Part shown: in pieces, positions 27,219 to 36,519 of the stretch
Numbering within the stretch: the first letter of the stretch is position 1
How the letters are laid out: each line of letters starts with the position of its first letter
DNA from: G963677085 sp963677085
GTDB lineage: Bacteria > Planctomycetota > Planctomycetia > Pirellulales > Thermoguttaceae
Assembly (NCBI GenBank): GCA_963677085.2
Contig: CAXXFH010000004.1
Span: 1,116,001-1,180,000, forward strand
Length of the DNA stretch: 64,000 nt
Direction: 5' to 3'
Notes under the pieces: generated by a model
The model's database searches: none
What the model was told of the DNA's origin: nothing
Seen by the model: only the letters and a program-made list of their open reading frames with translations
Program-made: the position numbers and the translations under genes

Positions 27219-28208
27219 TCAGCCTTCCGCTTTTCCTTTGCTTCGGTCATCGGCTCCGTTGACCAGCCAGAGCACGGCCATGCGTACGGCCACGCCGTTG
27301 GTCACTTGTTCGATGATGGCCGAATGGGAACCGTCGGCCACGTCGGGCGTGACCTCCACCCCACGGTTGATCGGCCCAGGGGCGAGCACCAGGATGTCGT
27401 CTTTGGCCTTGGCCATCCGTTGATGGTTCATCGCGTACAGATGGGCGTATTCACGAACCGACGGAAACGGCCGGCTGGCTTGCCGTTCAAACTGAATCCG
27501 CAGCAGGTTGAGCACGTCGACGCGGGGAAGAATCTCGTCGAGGCTGTACGACGTTTCCACGCCCACCTCCTGCCACCGCGGCGAAACCAGCGTCGACGGG
27601 CCGCAAACAATCACGTGCGCCCCCAACTTTTTCAGGCCCCAAATGTTCGACCGCGCGGTGCGGCTGTGAGCAATGTCGCCCACCAGGGCCACGGTCAACC
27701 CTTCGAGGCTGCCACGACGCTCGCGGATGGTCATGATGTCGAGCAACCCCTGGGTAGGGTGCTCGTGAGGGCCGTCGCCGGCGTTAACCACGCAGCAGTC
27801 GAGGTTCTCCGAAAGCAGCTTGGGCGTGCCCGGCGTGCGATGCCGCACAATCACCGTGTCGACCTGCATCGCCTCGATGTTTTTGGCCGTGTCGATAAAC
27901 GTTTCGCCCTTGGCCAGGCTGCTCGTCGAGGCCGAAAAATCGAGCGTGTCGGCCCCCAACCGTCGGGCGGCCAACGAAAAACTGGTCCGCGTTCGCGTGG
28001 AATTCTCGAAAAACAGGCTCACGCACGTCTTGCCGGTCAGCAGAGGAATCTTGCGATTGTCGGAAAGCAACACCCGTTTGAACAAGGCCGCTTTGTCGAG
28101 GATCGTGTTAATTTCCTCGGCCGAAAGCTCCTCCAGGCCAAGCAGATGCCGCCGAGTCCAACTCTCGGGCAGGGGTCCAACGTCAACCACCTCGTGTGCC
28201 GTCACCAT
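27219..28208 (-). CDS. pyrB: Aspartate carbamoyltransferase catalytic subunit
   Basis: The ATG at 28208 has GGAGG seven bases upstream, giving 329 residues. Carbamoyl-phosphate binding is FFENSTRTRTSF (about residue 68). The ordered loop is STSSLAKGETFIDT and the substrate segment is PHEHPTQGLLD. It makes carbamoyl-aspartate. No regulatory pyrI is present, and pyrC follows directly. The C-terminal residues KGKAEG come from the B-family repeat, so the natural C-terminus seems extended or replaced. Confidence 0.97.
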   Translation of the reverse strand: MVTAHEVVDVGPLPESWTRRHLLGLEELSAEEINTILDKAALFKRVLLSDNRKIPLLTGKTCVSLFFENSTRTRTSFSLAARRLGADTLDFSASTSSLAKGETFIDTAKNIEAMQVDTVIVRHRTPGTPKLLSENLDCCVVNAGDGPHEHPTQGLLDIMTIRERRGSLEGLTVALVGDIAHSRTARSNIWGLKKLGAHVIVCGPSTLVSPRWQEVGVETSYSLDEILPRVDVLNLLRIQFERQASRPFPSVREYAHLYAMNHQRMAKAKDDILVLAPGPINRGVEVTPDVADGSHSAIIEQVTNGVAVRMAVLWLVNGADDRSKGKAEG

Positions 28209-28353
28209 CACCTAACCTCCGCTTGTGCCTTTGCAGCAGGCTAACGATATCAAAACCATTGGCAAGATTCTAAAACGAACGTGGCTGCCGGGAAAGTAGT
28301 GCGAGCATAAATCGGCCGATGCCACGATGCGGCCCGTCTGCTATACTCCTCGC

Positions 28354-29292
28354 ATGGACCACCCCACGCACCCCCAGATTCTGCTCGACCTGCGTTGTCG
28401 CGACACGGCAAAACGATTGGCCGATGTCTTTCGGGCCCAGGCGGCCACGATCTGGACAGCCCGAGAGCAACTCCCCGCGGGACAAACTCCGGATATCATC
28501 CTGACGGACGCGGCCGCGAGTGACTGGGGTTCCGACGTGCTCGCCGCCACCGTGCGAATCGTCGACGAGCCTCTGCCTGATGAACCTCCGCCTGACGGGG
28601 CGACTTTCGAGGGGCAAGACGTCGACGAACCGGAGGCCGACGACGTCTTGTCCAGCGTATGGCTTCCACGCAACGTTTCGGCCCGGGAGTTGACCATTGT
28701 CGGCCGGCTGCTGGCCGAGATCGTCCGGTTGCGTCGACGCGAGCATGCCGAGGCCGAACTACGGCAGAAGTTGGTCGACGCGGCCCAAACCGATCCGCTG
28801 ACCGGCTTGGCCAACCGTCGGGCGTGGGACGCGACCCTTTCGAGCAGAACGACCGACACGGCTACCGCGATGCGTCTTTGCCTGGCGATCCTCGACCTGG
28901 ATCACTTCAAACGGGTGAACGACGAGCAGGGCCACGACGTGGGCGACCGCGTGCTTCGCGCCGTCGGCCAGACGATACGCCATTGCCTGCGGACCGACGA
29001 TTTCGTTGCCCGACTAGGCGGCGACGAGTTCGGCCTACTGCTTTGGATTCCCGACGAAACAACCGCACGCTTGGTGCTCGATCGGGTAAGAGAAGGCATC
29101 GCCCGAGCAACGGCCGACGCCTCGGCCACACGAGTAACCGCCAGTGCCGGTTTCGCACTAACGCCGGCAGATTCCGCAGGAAAACGACCGGTCACTCCAG
29201 ATTCGCTCTTCACCGCAGCCGACGCCGCGTTGCGAACGGCCAAACAGCAAGGAAGAAATCGGTTGGTTAGCTATTATTGGTTCCGTGGTTGA
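28354..29292 (+). CDS. GGDEF diguanylate cyclase
   Basis: The 312-residue protein (start MDHPTHPQILL, ATG at 28354; an ATG at 28327 is possible) has an unassigned N-terminal ~120 residues, a short coiled coil (RLLAEIVRLRRREHAEAELRQ) and a GGDEF domain. The domain opens DPLTGLANRRAW and has the intact active-site LGGDEFGLLL. It should make cyclic di-GMP. An extended -10-like TGCTATACT is only 6-14 bases before the ATG, so the transcript may be leaderless. No transmembrane segment. An HD-GYP gene lies 6 kb away. Confidence 0.9.
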   Translation: MDHPTHPQILLDLRCRDTAKRLADVFRAQAATIWTAREQLPAGQTPDIILTDAAASDWGSDVLAATVRIVDEPLPDEPPPDGATFEGQDVDEPEADDVLSSVWLPRNVSARELTIVGRLLAEIVRLRRREHAEAELRQKLVDAAQTDPLTGLANRRAWDATLSSRTTDTATAMRLCLAILDLDHFKRVNDEQGHDVGDRVLRAVGQTIRHCLRTDDFVARLGGDEFGLLLWIPDETTARLVLDRVREGIARATADASATRVTASAGFALTPADSAGKRPVTPDSLFTAADAALRTAKQQGRNRLVSYYWFRG

Positions 29293-29510
29293 TTGTGGAA
29301 CACTTCGTTGCGTCCTGTCCCCGGAGTCCGGGCTCCCGTTGGTCGCCCTCGTTCCGCAAGCAATGCAGGGCCCAATAATGGGTCAGTGGACCGTGAAAAA
29401 AGCCTCTCGCGGCTTCGCCCTCCCAACTTCCGACCTCTGCGTTCTCTCGTTCTTGTGCGAAGCCGCAAGCGGCGGCTCTGCCACAAGTTTCAGCTTTTAG
29501 CTCTCCCCTT
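29287..29510. repeat. J copy 2 and B repeat
   Basis: J copy 2 is 29287-29379 (GGTTGATTGTGGAACACTTC to GGGCCCAATAATG), about 87% identical by eye to 13478-13570. In mRNA sense B (GGGGAAAGCTGAAAGG) begins inside the last codons of the ABC permease, followed by the AAGCCGCAAGCGGCGG-type hairpin. Confidence 0.75.
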
Positions 29511-31154
29511 TCAGCTTTCCCCTCCCTGGCTCACGCGCCAGCGGACGTTGAACAACCAGAGCATCGACGAGAGAAGCGAGGCGTTCAACAGAACGTAAAA
29601 CGTCAGGTGGGCTAGGACAATCGGCCAGTTGCCTTCGATCGCCGGGACTTCGGTCTGGGTGGACAAGATCAGCGGCAAGCTGAACGACGCCGAAAACGGG
29701 CTAGTGAAGGTCAACTGGTTCATCCAGGCGGTAAAGGCGTCCATCGGAAACCAACGGTTGGCGAAATACGCGGCGGCCAACGGCACCGCGAACAGCACGA
29801 TGATCACCAAGTACGAGGTCATCATCGCCGTGGCCGTCTTGCGAAACAGCAGCGAGCAGAACATGGCGATCACCGTGGTCGTCAGGCTCGACAACGCAAT
29901 TACGCCCACGTAGCCGACCATCGTGACCACGTCGTGGAGATAGGTCCACGGCGGCAACAGGCCGGCCAGTAACACGGGCCACACCAAGAAACTCGTCAGC
30001 ACGACCGAAATCCGCAGGCTGGCCACGAGTTTTCCCCAAAGAATCTGCCACGGCGAAACGGTGGTACACAACAACAAGTCCAAGGTCTGACGTTCACGTT
30101 CGCTGGTAATCGTGCCCGCGGCGAAAACCGGACCGACGAGCATGTTGAACACCAACACGTAGCCCGTATACCAAGGAGCCAACTGCGGCCACATGTACAG
30201 GCACACGGCCATCATCGGCAGGGCGAGGAACATGCTCAACTGGATCACCAAGCGCAGCATCAGCGTGCCCTGGCCAAACAGCTCGCTGCGCATTTCCTTG
30301 TCGTACACCGGATTGGTGGCGTCGGCCATCAGGTCGGTGCGCTTCGGCGGGGCAAATAGTTTGTCGGGAAACTGGTCGCTGCGAATCACCATGCCCACGG
30401 CGTTTTTCTGCTCCAGATCCGGGTCGACCACCTCCTTGGCTTCGCTGCCCACGTCGGGTGGATACAGCAACCGTCGGGCAGTGGCGGCAAACAGCATTCC
30501 GCACACCACCGCGCACACCGCGGGAAAGATCAACGCCAGCATCACCAACCGAAATTCGGCCACCTCCTCGAAAATCCGATAGAACAACACGCCGAACATA
30601 GCCACCGGCAAGATAATCAAGTAGGAAACCACCAGCGCCGCGGCAGTCCGCGTGAAGTAGCTGCTGGCAGCCACGCAAATCATGCCGAACGTGACCACGG
30701 AGGCCGCCATCGCCACGTAGGTAGCCAACACCTCGTAGAGCGACACGCCGCCCAACGGGATGCAGAGCATCACAATCGGCAGCGAAGCGAAGACCAACAC
30801 GGCCAAATGGGTCAGTGCGGCCACCAGCTTGCCGAACACAATCGCCCCGGGCCGCATGGGGCTAGCCAAAAGCATCTCGTAGGTACGGCACTCCTTCTCG
30901 CCTGTGATCGTGCCGCCGGCGAAACTCGGAGCCATCAGCGACATGAGGATGTACTGCCCCAGAAAAAACATGTTGACCAGTTCCTTGGCCTCCTTCGGCG
31001 GGTTCGACAGATCGAGCCGCTGCTGGCTGGGCCACGCCGCGTAGACCACCAATCCCAACAGCCCGACATACGCGAACAACAGCAAAAACGCCCGGGTCAT
31101 CCGGAGGTTGACCAACAGCTCGCGTTGCAGAACGGGGTTTTCGAGGACGAACAT
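29511..31154 (-). CDS. ABC-2 type transporter permease (duplicated)
   Basis: The 547-residue protein has about twelve transmembrane helices in two ABC-2 halves. In each half a helix is followed by a GTITGEKECRTYEMLLASP- or GTITSERERQTLDLLLCT-type motif, characteristic of the ABC-2 fold. The ATPase gene is next upstream and the large membrane lipoprotein before that, so the three likely form one exporter or gliding-related complex. The substrate is unknown. The ATG at 31154 is touched by a C-family repeat. Confidence 0.9.
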   Translation of the reverse strand: MFVLENPVLQRELLVNLRMTRAFLLLFAYVGLLGLVVYAAWPSQQRLDLSNPPKEAKELVNMFFLGQYILMSLMAPSFAGGTITGEKECRTYEMLLASPMRPGAIVFGKLVAALTHLAVLVFASLPIVMLCIPLGGVSLYEVLATYVAMAASVVTFGMICVAASSYFTRTAAALVVSYLIILPVAMFGVLFYRIFEEVAEFRLVMLALIFPAVCAVVCGMLFAATARRLLYPPDVGSEAKEVVDPDLEQKNAVGMVIRSDQFPDKLFAPPKRTDLMADATNPVYDKEMRSELFGQGTLMLRLVIQLSMFLALPMMAVCLYMWPQLAPWYTGYVLVFNMLVGPVFAAGTITSERERQTLDLLLCTTVSPWQILWGKLVASLRISVVLTSFLVWPVLLAGLLPPWTYLHDVVTMVGYVGVIALSSLTTTVIAMFCSLLFRKTATAMMTSYLVIIVLFAVPLAAAYFANRWFPMDAFTAWMNQLTFTSPFSASFSLPLILSTQTEVPAIEGNWPIVLAHLTFYVLLNASLLSSMLWLFNVRWRVSQGGES

Positions 31155-31225
31155 GGGAACGAGGGACTAGGGGTTAGGGACTAGGGATTTGTGTGCCGGC
31201 CGCTCGCGGCTTCGTAAAACTCCCG
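31155..31225 (-). repeat. Composite spacer: B-type hairpin then C
   Basis: After the ATPase stop come GAAGCCGCGAGCGGCC and then C phrases (CCCTAGTCCCTAACCCCTAG), which reach the permease start codon. Confidence 0.75.
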
Positions 31226-32152
31226 CTACGCCACCGCCCCTTTGGTTACCAGCATAAACACATCCTCCAGCGTCGGCTCTTTCTCCGCGAAGGAATGCAT
31301 GCGGACACCGTTGGTTACCAGCTTTTCCAGCAGGGCGGCTACCTGTTCGTCTTCGGCGGCCAGTTCCACGGTTACGGTGTGGTCTTCAACCTGCACCTCG
31401 CGGGTCTCCGGCATGCTGCGGATCAGCGACACGCCTTCTTCCATCTTGTCGACGAACTTGATCGTCACAATCCGGTTGCGGCGGATTCGCCGGTAAACTT
31501 CGCTGATTGGCCCATGCATCAGCAGCTTGCCGCGTTCGATGATACCGATCGACGTGCAGCAGTCGGCCAACTCGGTAAGGATGTGGCTTGAAATGAGAAT
31601 CGTTTTGCCCATCCGCCGCAATTCTTTCAATAGGGCTTTCACCTCCACGCGAGCGCGAGGGTCGAGACCGCTGGCCGGCTCGTCGAGAATCAGCACCGGC
31701 GGGTCGTGGACCAGCGTTTTGGCCAAACAGAGTCGCTGTTTCATACCGCGCGAAAGGCTATTGACGTAATCGTTGCGTTTGCCCGTCAGATCGAGCAATT
31801 CGAGCACGTCGCCGATCACCTGTTTGCGCCGGCTGCGCGAGATCTGGTAGGCCACGGCGAAAAAGTCGAGAAATTCCCAAACCTTCATGCCGTCGTACAC
31901 GCCGAACGCGTCGGGCATGTAGCCCACGGCGCGGCGCACAGCCAGGGGATCTTTACTCACGCGATGGCCGTCGACCGTCGCGTCGCCGCTGGTGGCTTTC
32001 AGCAGCGTAGCCAGGAAACGGATGGTGGTACTTTTGCCGGCGCCATTCGGCCCGATAAAGCCGAACATTTCGCCTGCTTCGATCTTGAGATTCAAGTCGT
32101 CGACGGCCAACAAATCGCCGTAACGCTTGGTGAAATTCATCAATTCAATCAT
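31226..32152 (-). CDS. ABC transporter ATP-binding protein
   Basis: The 308-residue ATPase has Walker A GPNGAGKST (about residue 35), a Q-loop near GYMPDAFGVYD, signature LSRGMKQRL, Walker B VLILDEPASGLDPRA, and a C-terminal domain typical of ABC-2 exporter ATPases. It energises the permease encoded 71 bases downstream. The start ATG at 32152 is followed by MIELMNFTKRYG, the usual beginning. Very likely an exporter; cargo unknown. Confidence 0.95.
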   Translation of the reverse strand: MIELMNFTKRYGDLLAVDDLNLKIEAGEMFGFIGPNGAGKSTTIRFLATLLKATSGDATVDGHRVSKDPLAVRRAVGYMPDAFGVYDGMKVWEFLDFFAVAYQISRSRRKQVIGDVLELLDLTGKRNDYVNSLSRGMKQRLCLAKTLVHDPPVLILDEPASGLDPRARVEVKALLKELRRMGKTILISSHILTELADCCTSIGIIERGKLLMHGPISEVYRRIRRNRIVTIKFVDKMEEGVSLIRSMPETREVQVEDHTVTVELAAEDEQVAALLEKLVTNGVRMHSFAEKEPTLEDVFMLVTKGAVA

Positions 32153-32255
32153 GGTTTACACCCAACTAACGTGGTCCGTTCGAAAAAAGAAAAAACGGAT
32201 CGCACAACACTTGGGATACCTATTCCAACAAGTCATATGAAAGGAATCGAAAAGG

Positions 32256-32335
32256 ATCTCGCAAAGGCGCCAAGACGCAAAGAGCAGAGCTCGTTTTGTC
32301 ATCTTCTTCTTTGCGTCTTGGCGCCTTTGCGAGAT
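32256..32335. repeat. Perfect 28-bp inverted D repeat
   Basis: Arms 32256-32283 and 32308-32335 are perfect inverted copies (ATCTCGCAAAGGCGCCAAG continuing with ACGCAAAGA), with a 24-base loop. It lies between the large lipoprotein gene and the ATPase gene, inside a probable operon. It is the cleanest D-type palindrome in the window. Confidence 0.85.
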
Positions 32336-32343
32336 TCATAATT

Positions 32344-32404
32344 TTCAGCTCTCCGCTTTCAGTTTTCCGCCTTCAGCTTTCCGCTCTCCGCTTTCCGCTT
32401 TGCC
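32344..32404 (-). repeat. B-family repeat inside a gene end
   Basis: This ~60-bp array of GCGGAAAGC, GGAAAACTGAAAGCGG and AGCTGA units encodes the last 19 residues of the upstream protein and its stop codon. Confidence 0.8.
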
Positions 32405-34957
32405 ATACTCCTCAAACCCCTCATGGCTGCTCCGATACTTGGGCGTTTCCGGGGTGTTTTTGTCCGGCTCGGGCAGCGACTCGGCCACTAACCGCAAATG
32501 GGCGACGACCAGCGACGCGTGTTTCGATTGCGGTGCGGCCGGGTAGATCTCCAAGCCGGGCAAGGGCTGGTCGGTCCAGGCCACCAATCGGGTTTCGCCG
32601 GGCGGAAGTTCGTCGGCCGCCATCACCAGTTGAGCCAACGGTGCAAGGTTCAACTCGCCCGGCTGCGGTTGGCTGCTGAACAGCCGCGATCGGTTTGCTT
32701 CGCCGCTCGACGGAAGCGTTTGCCGGAGAGAGTCGCGCGGTTCGAGCGTCAGCCGCACCGTTGCGCCCGGGGCCAACTCGCCGATCCAAGCATCAAGGAT
32801 CTCGCCGTCGCCACGCTGCGTGACCAGGGCGTCGTGCAAGGTCAACACCGAGCGGTTGCTAACTTCCACTACTCGATCGGAAACCTCCTTCAGCGTCAAC
32901 CCGCCGCCGAGGTTCACCATTTCCTCCGAGTGAACCATGCCGACCGTGTTCGAGTCGACCGAAAAACCGTTCAAATGCGGGTGCTTGGCGTTGTGGTACA
33001 ACAGGCTGCGGCGGGACGTCTCGCGATAGTCGTCGGGCGAGGCCACCTCGGGAAACGGTTGAACCAGTCCGCCCGGCTCGTCGAACTGGAAACGGTAACT
33101 CGTGGTCAGCGACGTGTACAGCGCGTTGTATCGAGTGAGATGCCCTCGGGCGTAATTGCCCTGCAGTTCGAGTATGCCGACCTCCGTCTGCGATCGGGCA
33201 AAACCGATGTCGAGTTGCGCCATGCGAATCACCACGCCGGTGCAGACAACCGAAATGATGGGCGCCGCCGCCCAGGCCCATTCCACGCGGTTGATCGTGC
33301 GAAAGATGATCCAATTGGCCGGCACCAACACGATCAGGTAGGCCGCCACAATCCAAACCACGAAATCGCGGTTGGGAATCTCGATCCGCGCGGCCTCCTG
33401 CAGAGTCGCCCGGGCCGTGTTGGCCACCGGATTGAAGTCGCGCCAGGCGGCCACCCCAGTTCCCGCCGGGGGCATTTCGCTTAGATCGAAGGTGACATCC
33501 TGGGCACGAACGTCGGCCCCGTACTCGGCAAACGTTACGCCCGTATCGCGACTGAGATAGCGCAACTGGCAAATCCGCGCCGCGTCGAGTCGCCGCGCGG
33601 AACCGTCGACCCATTCCACCTGCAAGTCCTTGAGCTTCCCGTCCGGATCGCCAAAGAACTCGCGCTGCGGTCGCCGCAGTAGCATGGCGTTGAAGGCCTC
33701 GTCGAAGCAGGGCCAGTTGGTCAGTTCGTTGCCGCTGAGCGAAATGGCCGACACTACCACCCGACCTCGTCCGACGTAACGTTCGGCGAACAAGTCGCCC
33801 GAACCCGGGATGAACTGGGCCTGGGGATGCAATTTCAGTTCCACACCGCTGAGGGGCTTGGTTGGCACAAGCTGCCGCCCCGGTTTGGCCTTGCTGGCGT
33901 CGGACCACTGTTGCAGGGCATCGAACGAATTCGCGTCGAACGCAGCGGTGCCGTTCGACGTAGCAGCCAGATAGGGCGTGAGAAAACTGTCTCGCAACGT
34001 ATCGAGCGTGTCGGGCCCGCTGACGATGAGTTGACCACCCCAGTGTAGCCAGTCGACCAGGGCCTGTTGTTGCTCGACGCTTAAAAACGACGGCTCCAGG
34101 TCGTCCCACACGACGCACGCCGTGCTGGTCCAAAGCATGGCATGCGAGGGCAGAAGCATGCGGCGCCCAGGCTTCATCAGATCGACCCGGTAGTAAGACC
34201 CCACCGGCTCAACGCCGCCGAGGAACTCGTCCGTTGGCGGCTTCACTGTGGCAAGCTTGTTGAGATACCCGTAGCGGGTCGGCCAGCGTGCCAACACGAC
34301 TAGGTGATACTGGTACGACGGCATCCGACGAAGCACCTCGAAGGGGCTCTCGAACATCCGCCGCCCGCCGCCCCGGTTGTTCACCCGCAACGAGACGGTT
34401 GCCTGTTGCCGGCTCGTCGGAGCGTAGAACAGCGATTCGAACAGCTTGGGTTGGCCCTTGGGAAGCGCGATCTCTCGGGTGGTGGCCAGGTAATAGGGCG
34501 TGGCCAGCAACGGCAACGGTTTGCCCCCACGTTCGGTCGTGGCCAGTTCGAGTTCGCCGAGGAAATCGAAGTGGTTGGTTTTCGCGGCCACGGAAGCGGC
34601 CGTCCAGTGGCCCGGCTTGTAGAGCGTGCCGGCCAACTGACCGGCGTCGCCGCTGAGTTGATCGGCAGGACACGCCAGGAGTCTCCCTATCTCGAAGGGC
34701 GGCTTCTTCTCCTGCTCCTTCTTTTTTTTCTCTTCCTCTTGTTTTTTCTTCTCTTCCTGGGAGGTGGGGGGCTTTTTCCGGCAACCACCGCAGCCAGGCA
34801 AACTGAGCATCACCCCGGCGACCAAGCATAACGCCAGCGCAAACTGCCAGCCCGGGTGCCACTGGCTGCTCGCCAGCCAGTGCCGAACGCGAACAGGACT
34901 CCCCCCTGCCCGCGGCACCCGACGTGCGCCCTTCTCCACCGCTTCCGAATGCTTCAC
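32345..34957 (-). CDS. Large lipoprotein/membrane protein of ABC exporter operon
   Basis: The frame has 870 residues from GTG at 34957. It starts with a basic segment and a signal peptide ending in a lipobox (LPGCGGC), then a Lys/Glu-rich coiled segment. The middle part (WLHWGGQLIVSGPDTLD) resembles GldG or glutaminase-like ABC auxiliary proteins, but this is weak. Two transmembrane helices occur near residues 540-590 (VVWIVAAYLIVLVPANWIIF; APIISVVCTGVVIRMA). The ATPase and permease follow. Residues ~13-36 are encoded by an E element and the C-terminal KAES-type tail by a B repeat, so both ends were altered. The true start may be downstream. Confidence 0.8.
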   Translation of the reverse strand: MKHSEAVEKGARRVPRAGGSPVRVRHWLASSQWHPGWQFALALCLVAGVMLSLPGCGGCRKKPPTSQEEKKKQEEEKKKKEQEKKPPFEIGRLLACPADQLSGDAGQLAGTLYKPGHWTAASVAAKTNHFDFLGELELATTERGGKPLPLLATPYYLATTREIALPKGQPKLFESLFYAPTSRQQATVSLRVNNRGGGRRMFESPFEVLRRMPSYQYHLVVLARWPTRYGYLNKLATVKPPTDEFLGGVEPVGSYYRVDLMKPGRRMLLPSHAMLWTSTACVVWDDLEPSFLSVEQQQALVDWLHWGGQLIVSGPDTLDTLRDSFLTPYLAATSNGTAAFDANSFDALQQWSDASKAKPGRQLVPTKPLSGVELKLHPQAQFIPGSGDLFAERYVGRGRVVVSAISLSGNELTNWPCFDEAFNAMLLRRPQREFFGDPDGKLKDLQVEWVDGSARRLDAARICQLRYLSRDTGVTFAEYGADVRAQDVTFDLSEMPPAGTGVAAWRDFNPVANTARATLQEAARIEIPNRDFVVWIVAAYLIVLVPANWIIFRTINRVEWAWAAAPIISVVCTGVVIRMAQLDIGFARSQTEVGILELQGNYARGHLTRYNALYTSLTTSYRFQFDEPGGLVQPFPEVASPDDYRETSRRSLLYHNAKHPHLNGFSVDSNTVGMVHSEEMVNLGGGLTLKEVSDRVVEVSNRSVLTLHDALVTQRGDGEILDAWIGELAPGATVRLTLEPRDSLRQTLPSSGEANRSRLFSSQPQPGELNLAPLAQLVMAADELPPGETRLVAWTDQPLPGLEIYPAAPQSKHASLVVAHLRLVAESLPEPDKNTPETPKYRSSHEGFEEYGKAESGERKAEGGKLKAES
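34854..34920. repeat. E-family element inside a coding region
   Basis: A 67-bp unit bounded by GGGTGCC(A) and GGCACCC, with the CTGGCTGCTCGCCAGCCAG inner hairpin. It lies in frame in the N-terminal region of the lipoprotein gene, just before its signal peptide, and encodes VPRAGGSPVRVRHW and following residues. Confidence 0.78.
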
Positions 34958-35307
34958 CGGCCGCTCTCCGCACCGTGTCAGAGTTGAACTAGCTACTCTG
35001 ACTTGAGTTTAGACGACCCGGGCGAGGGAGGAAAGAGGCTGGACTAGAGGCCAGGGGCTAGGGACTGGGGGTGGCCGGACGCAAAGATGGCGCGTTCTCC
35101 CCGCATGCCGCAAAAAAGCCGCGACCGTCGGCCGCGCCGGAAACGACCCAGCGAGTCGAGTGTTGCGTCAAGAAAAATTCGGTGGCTTGGGTGCCACGGG
35201 CAGCTTTTTTGCCCGTGTTCGGCACTGGCTGACAAGCAGCCAGTGGCACCCACAAAACAGAAGCTGGCAAAGCACTGGCCCGCCGGATAGGGATAGATCT
35301 CGGCGAC
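34958..35307. repeat. Intergenic region with C, K and E repeats
   Basis: In order: a C phrase array (35040-35072, GGGGCTAGGGACTGGGGG), a K-type hairpin (35102-35145, AAAAAAGCCGCGACCG), and a 63-bp E element (35189-35251) with the same layout as 16692-16754. No gene is seen. It separates the HD-GYP gene end from the lipoprotein start. Confidence 0.75.
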
Positions 35308-36519
35308 TCAACTCCCGGCCATCGATATATTCGATACGTCGAATACGTCGTTGACCATGAACGGCTGAACGTCGATATCGTCTACCGAAATGATCGACAG
35401 ATTGGAGTACAGGGCCAAATCGATTTCTTCGAGCGCCGGGTCCGCAAACCGCTGGCCGTTCGGCTCGCGGAGACAACGAATTTTCGGACGCAGGGAATAC
35501 TCGGGATTGAAATCGACCACGACGGCTTCGATGCCGTTGCTGAGTTGAACCTGCTTGCCAATAGGAAACGCCGGTACCGTTTCGAAAAAGGCGGCTTCTA
35601 CCACGGGATCGAAGAACCCCTCGCAGAACGTACGCATCTCGTAGAGCACCTGCACCGAAGGTTTCGCGCCCGAGTAACACCGTTTGCTCGTGGCCGCATC
35701 GTAGACGTCGGCGATCATCGCAATCCGTGAGAAAATGGGAATCTGCTTCCCTTCCAACGGCGGCAACTTTTCTTTAGTGTGGGCATTGATGCGTTCCGGG
35801 TAGCCGGTGCCGTCGAATCGCTGGTGATGATTCAGCACCACCTGCGACGCAGTGGCCGGAATACAGTTTTTCACCATCTCGTAGCCTTTGGCCGCGTGCC
35901 CACGCATAACCTCCATCTCTTCGTCGGTAAGCCGACCCGGCTTATGGAGGATCTCGGGCGGGATCTGCATCTTCCCGATGTCGTGCAACAGGCACCCCAA
36001 GGCAAGCAGATGAAGGTCCTTGGCCTCGCGAGCCGTTTTGTGCCGGCGCTGCTGGATCAGATACCAGTCGAGCTTCATCCCCAACAACAGCGCGAGATAA
36101 CAGATGTTCGCCGAATGCGACAGCAGGTAGTTGTCGAAGGCATCGAGTTTCGACAACAAGACTTCACTATTGGCACTGCCCTTGAGAAAGTCGAACAGCC
36201 CGGCGATCGACTTCTCGAAATTCACCAAGTCGAGCTCGAAGCTCGATCCTCGCATGATCGCCTCGAAGTTGCGTCGCACCTGGACGTACACCTCGCGCTG
36301 ATGCTCCCCGAGGCCTTCGTCGATGACGTCCTCAAGGAACTCCAAATCCCGATGCCTCACCCAAACCTCGAGAATCCCTAACTGCTTCAACCGCGGCACG
36401 AGATCCATGGGGATCTCGCGATCGCGCTGAAGCAAATAGCGCCGAGGATCACTGGGAACTGGTATCGGCCGGGCAAGAATCATGCCCGGTTCGATCCTGT
36501 GAAGCGGTACGCGAAGCAT
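35308..36519 (-). CDS. HD-GYP domain protein
   Basis: The 403-residue protein has an N-terminal unassigned domain of about 130 residues and a cytoplasmic HD-GYP phosphodiesterase domain. The catalytic boxes are CLLHDIGKMQIP (HD), GHAAKGYEMV, and NHHQRFDGTGYPERI (HHx-GYP), with the later DVYDAATSKRCY. It probably hydrolyses cyclic di-GMP, with the GGDEF protein 6 kb away as a possible counterpart. No transmembrane helix or receiver domain is present. Start ATG at 36519; the first residues (MLRVPLHRIEPGMILARPI) match DUF3391-like N-termini. Confidence 0.92.
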   Translation of the reverse strand: MLRVPLHRIEPGMILARPIPVPSDPRRYLLQRDREIPMDLVPRLKQLGILEVWVRHRDLEFLEDVIDEGLGEHQREVYVQVRRNFEAIMRGSSFELDLVNFEKSIAGLFDFLKGSANSEVLLSKLDAFDNYLLSHSANICYLALLLGMKLDWYLIQQRRHKTAREAKDLHLLALGCLLHDIGKMQIPPEILHKPGRLTDEEMEVMRGHAAKGYEMVKNCIPATASQVVLNHHQRFDGTGYPERINAHTKEKLPPLEGKQIPIFSRIAMIADVYDAATSKRCYSGAKPSVQVLYEMRTFCEGFFDPVVEAAFFETVPAFPIGKQVQLSNGIEAVVVDFNPEYSLRPKIRCLREPNGQRFADPALEEIDLALYSNLSIISVDDIDVQPFMVNDVFDVSNISMAGS

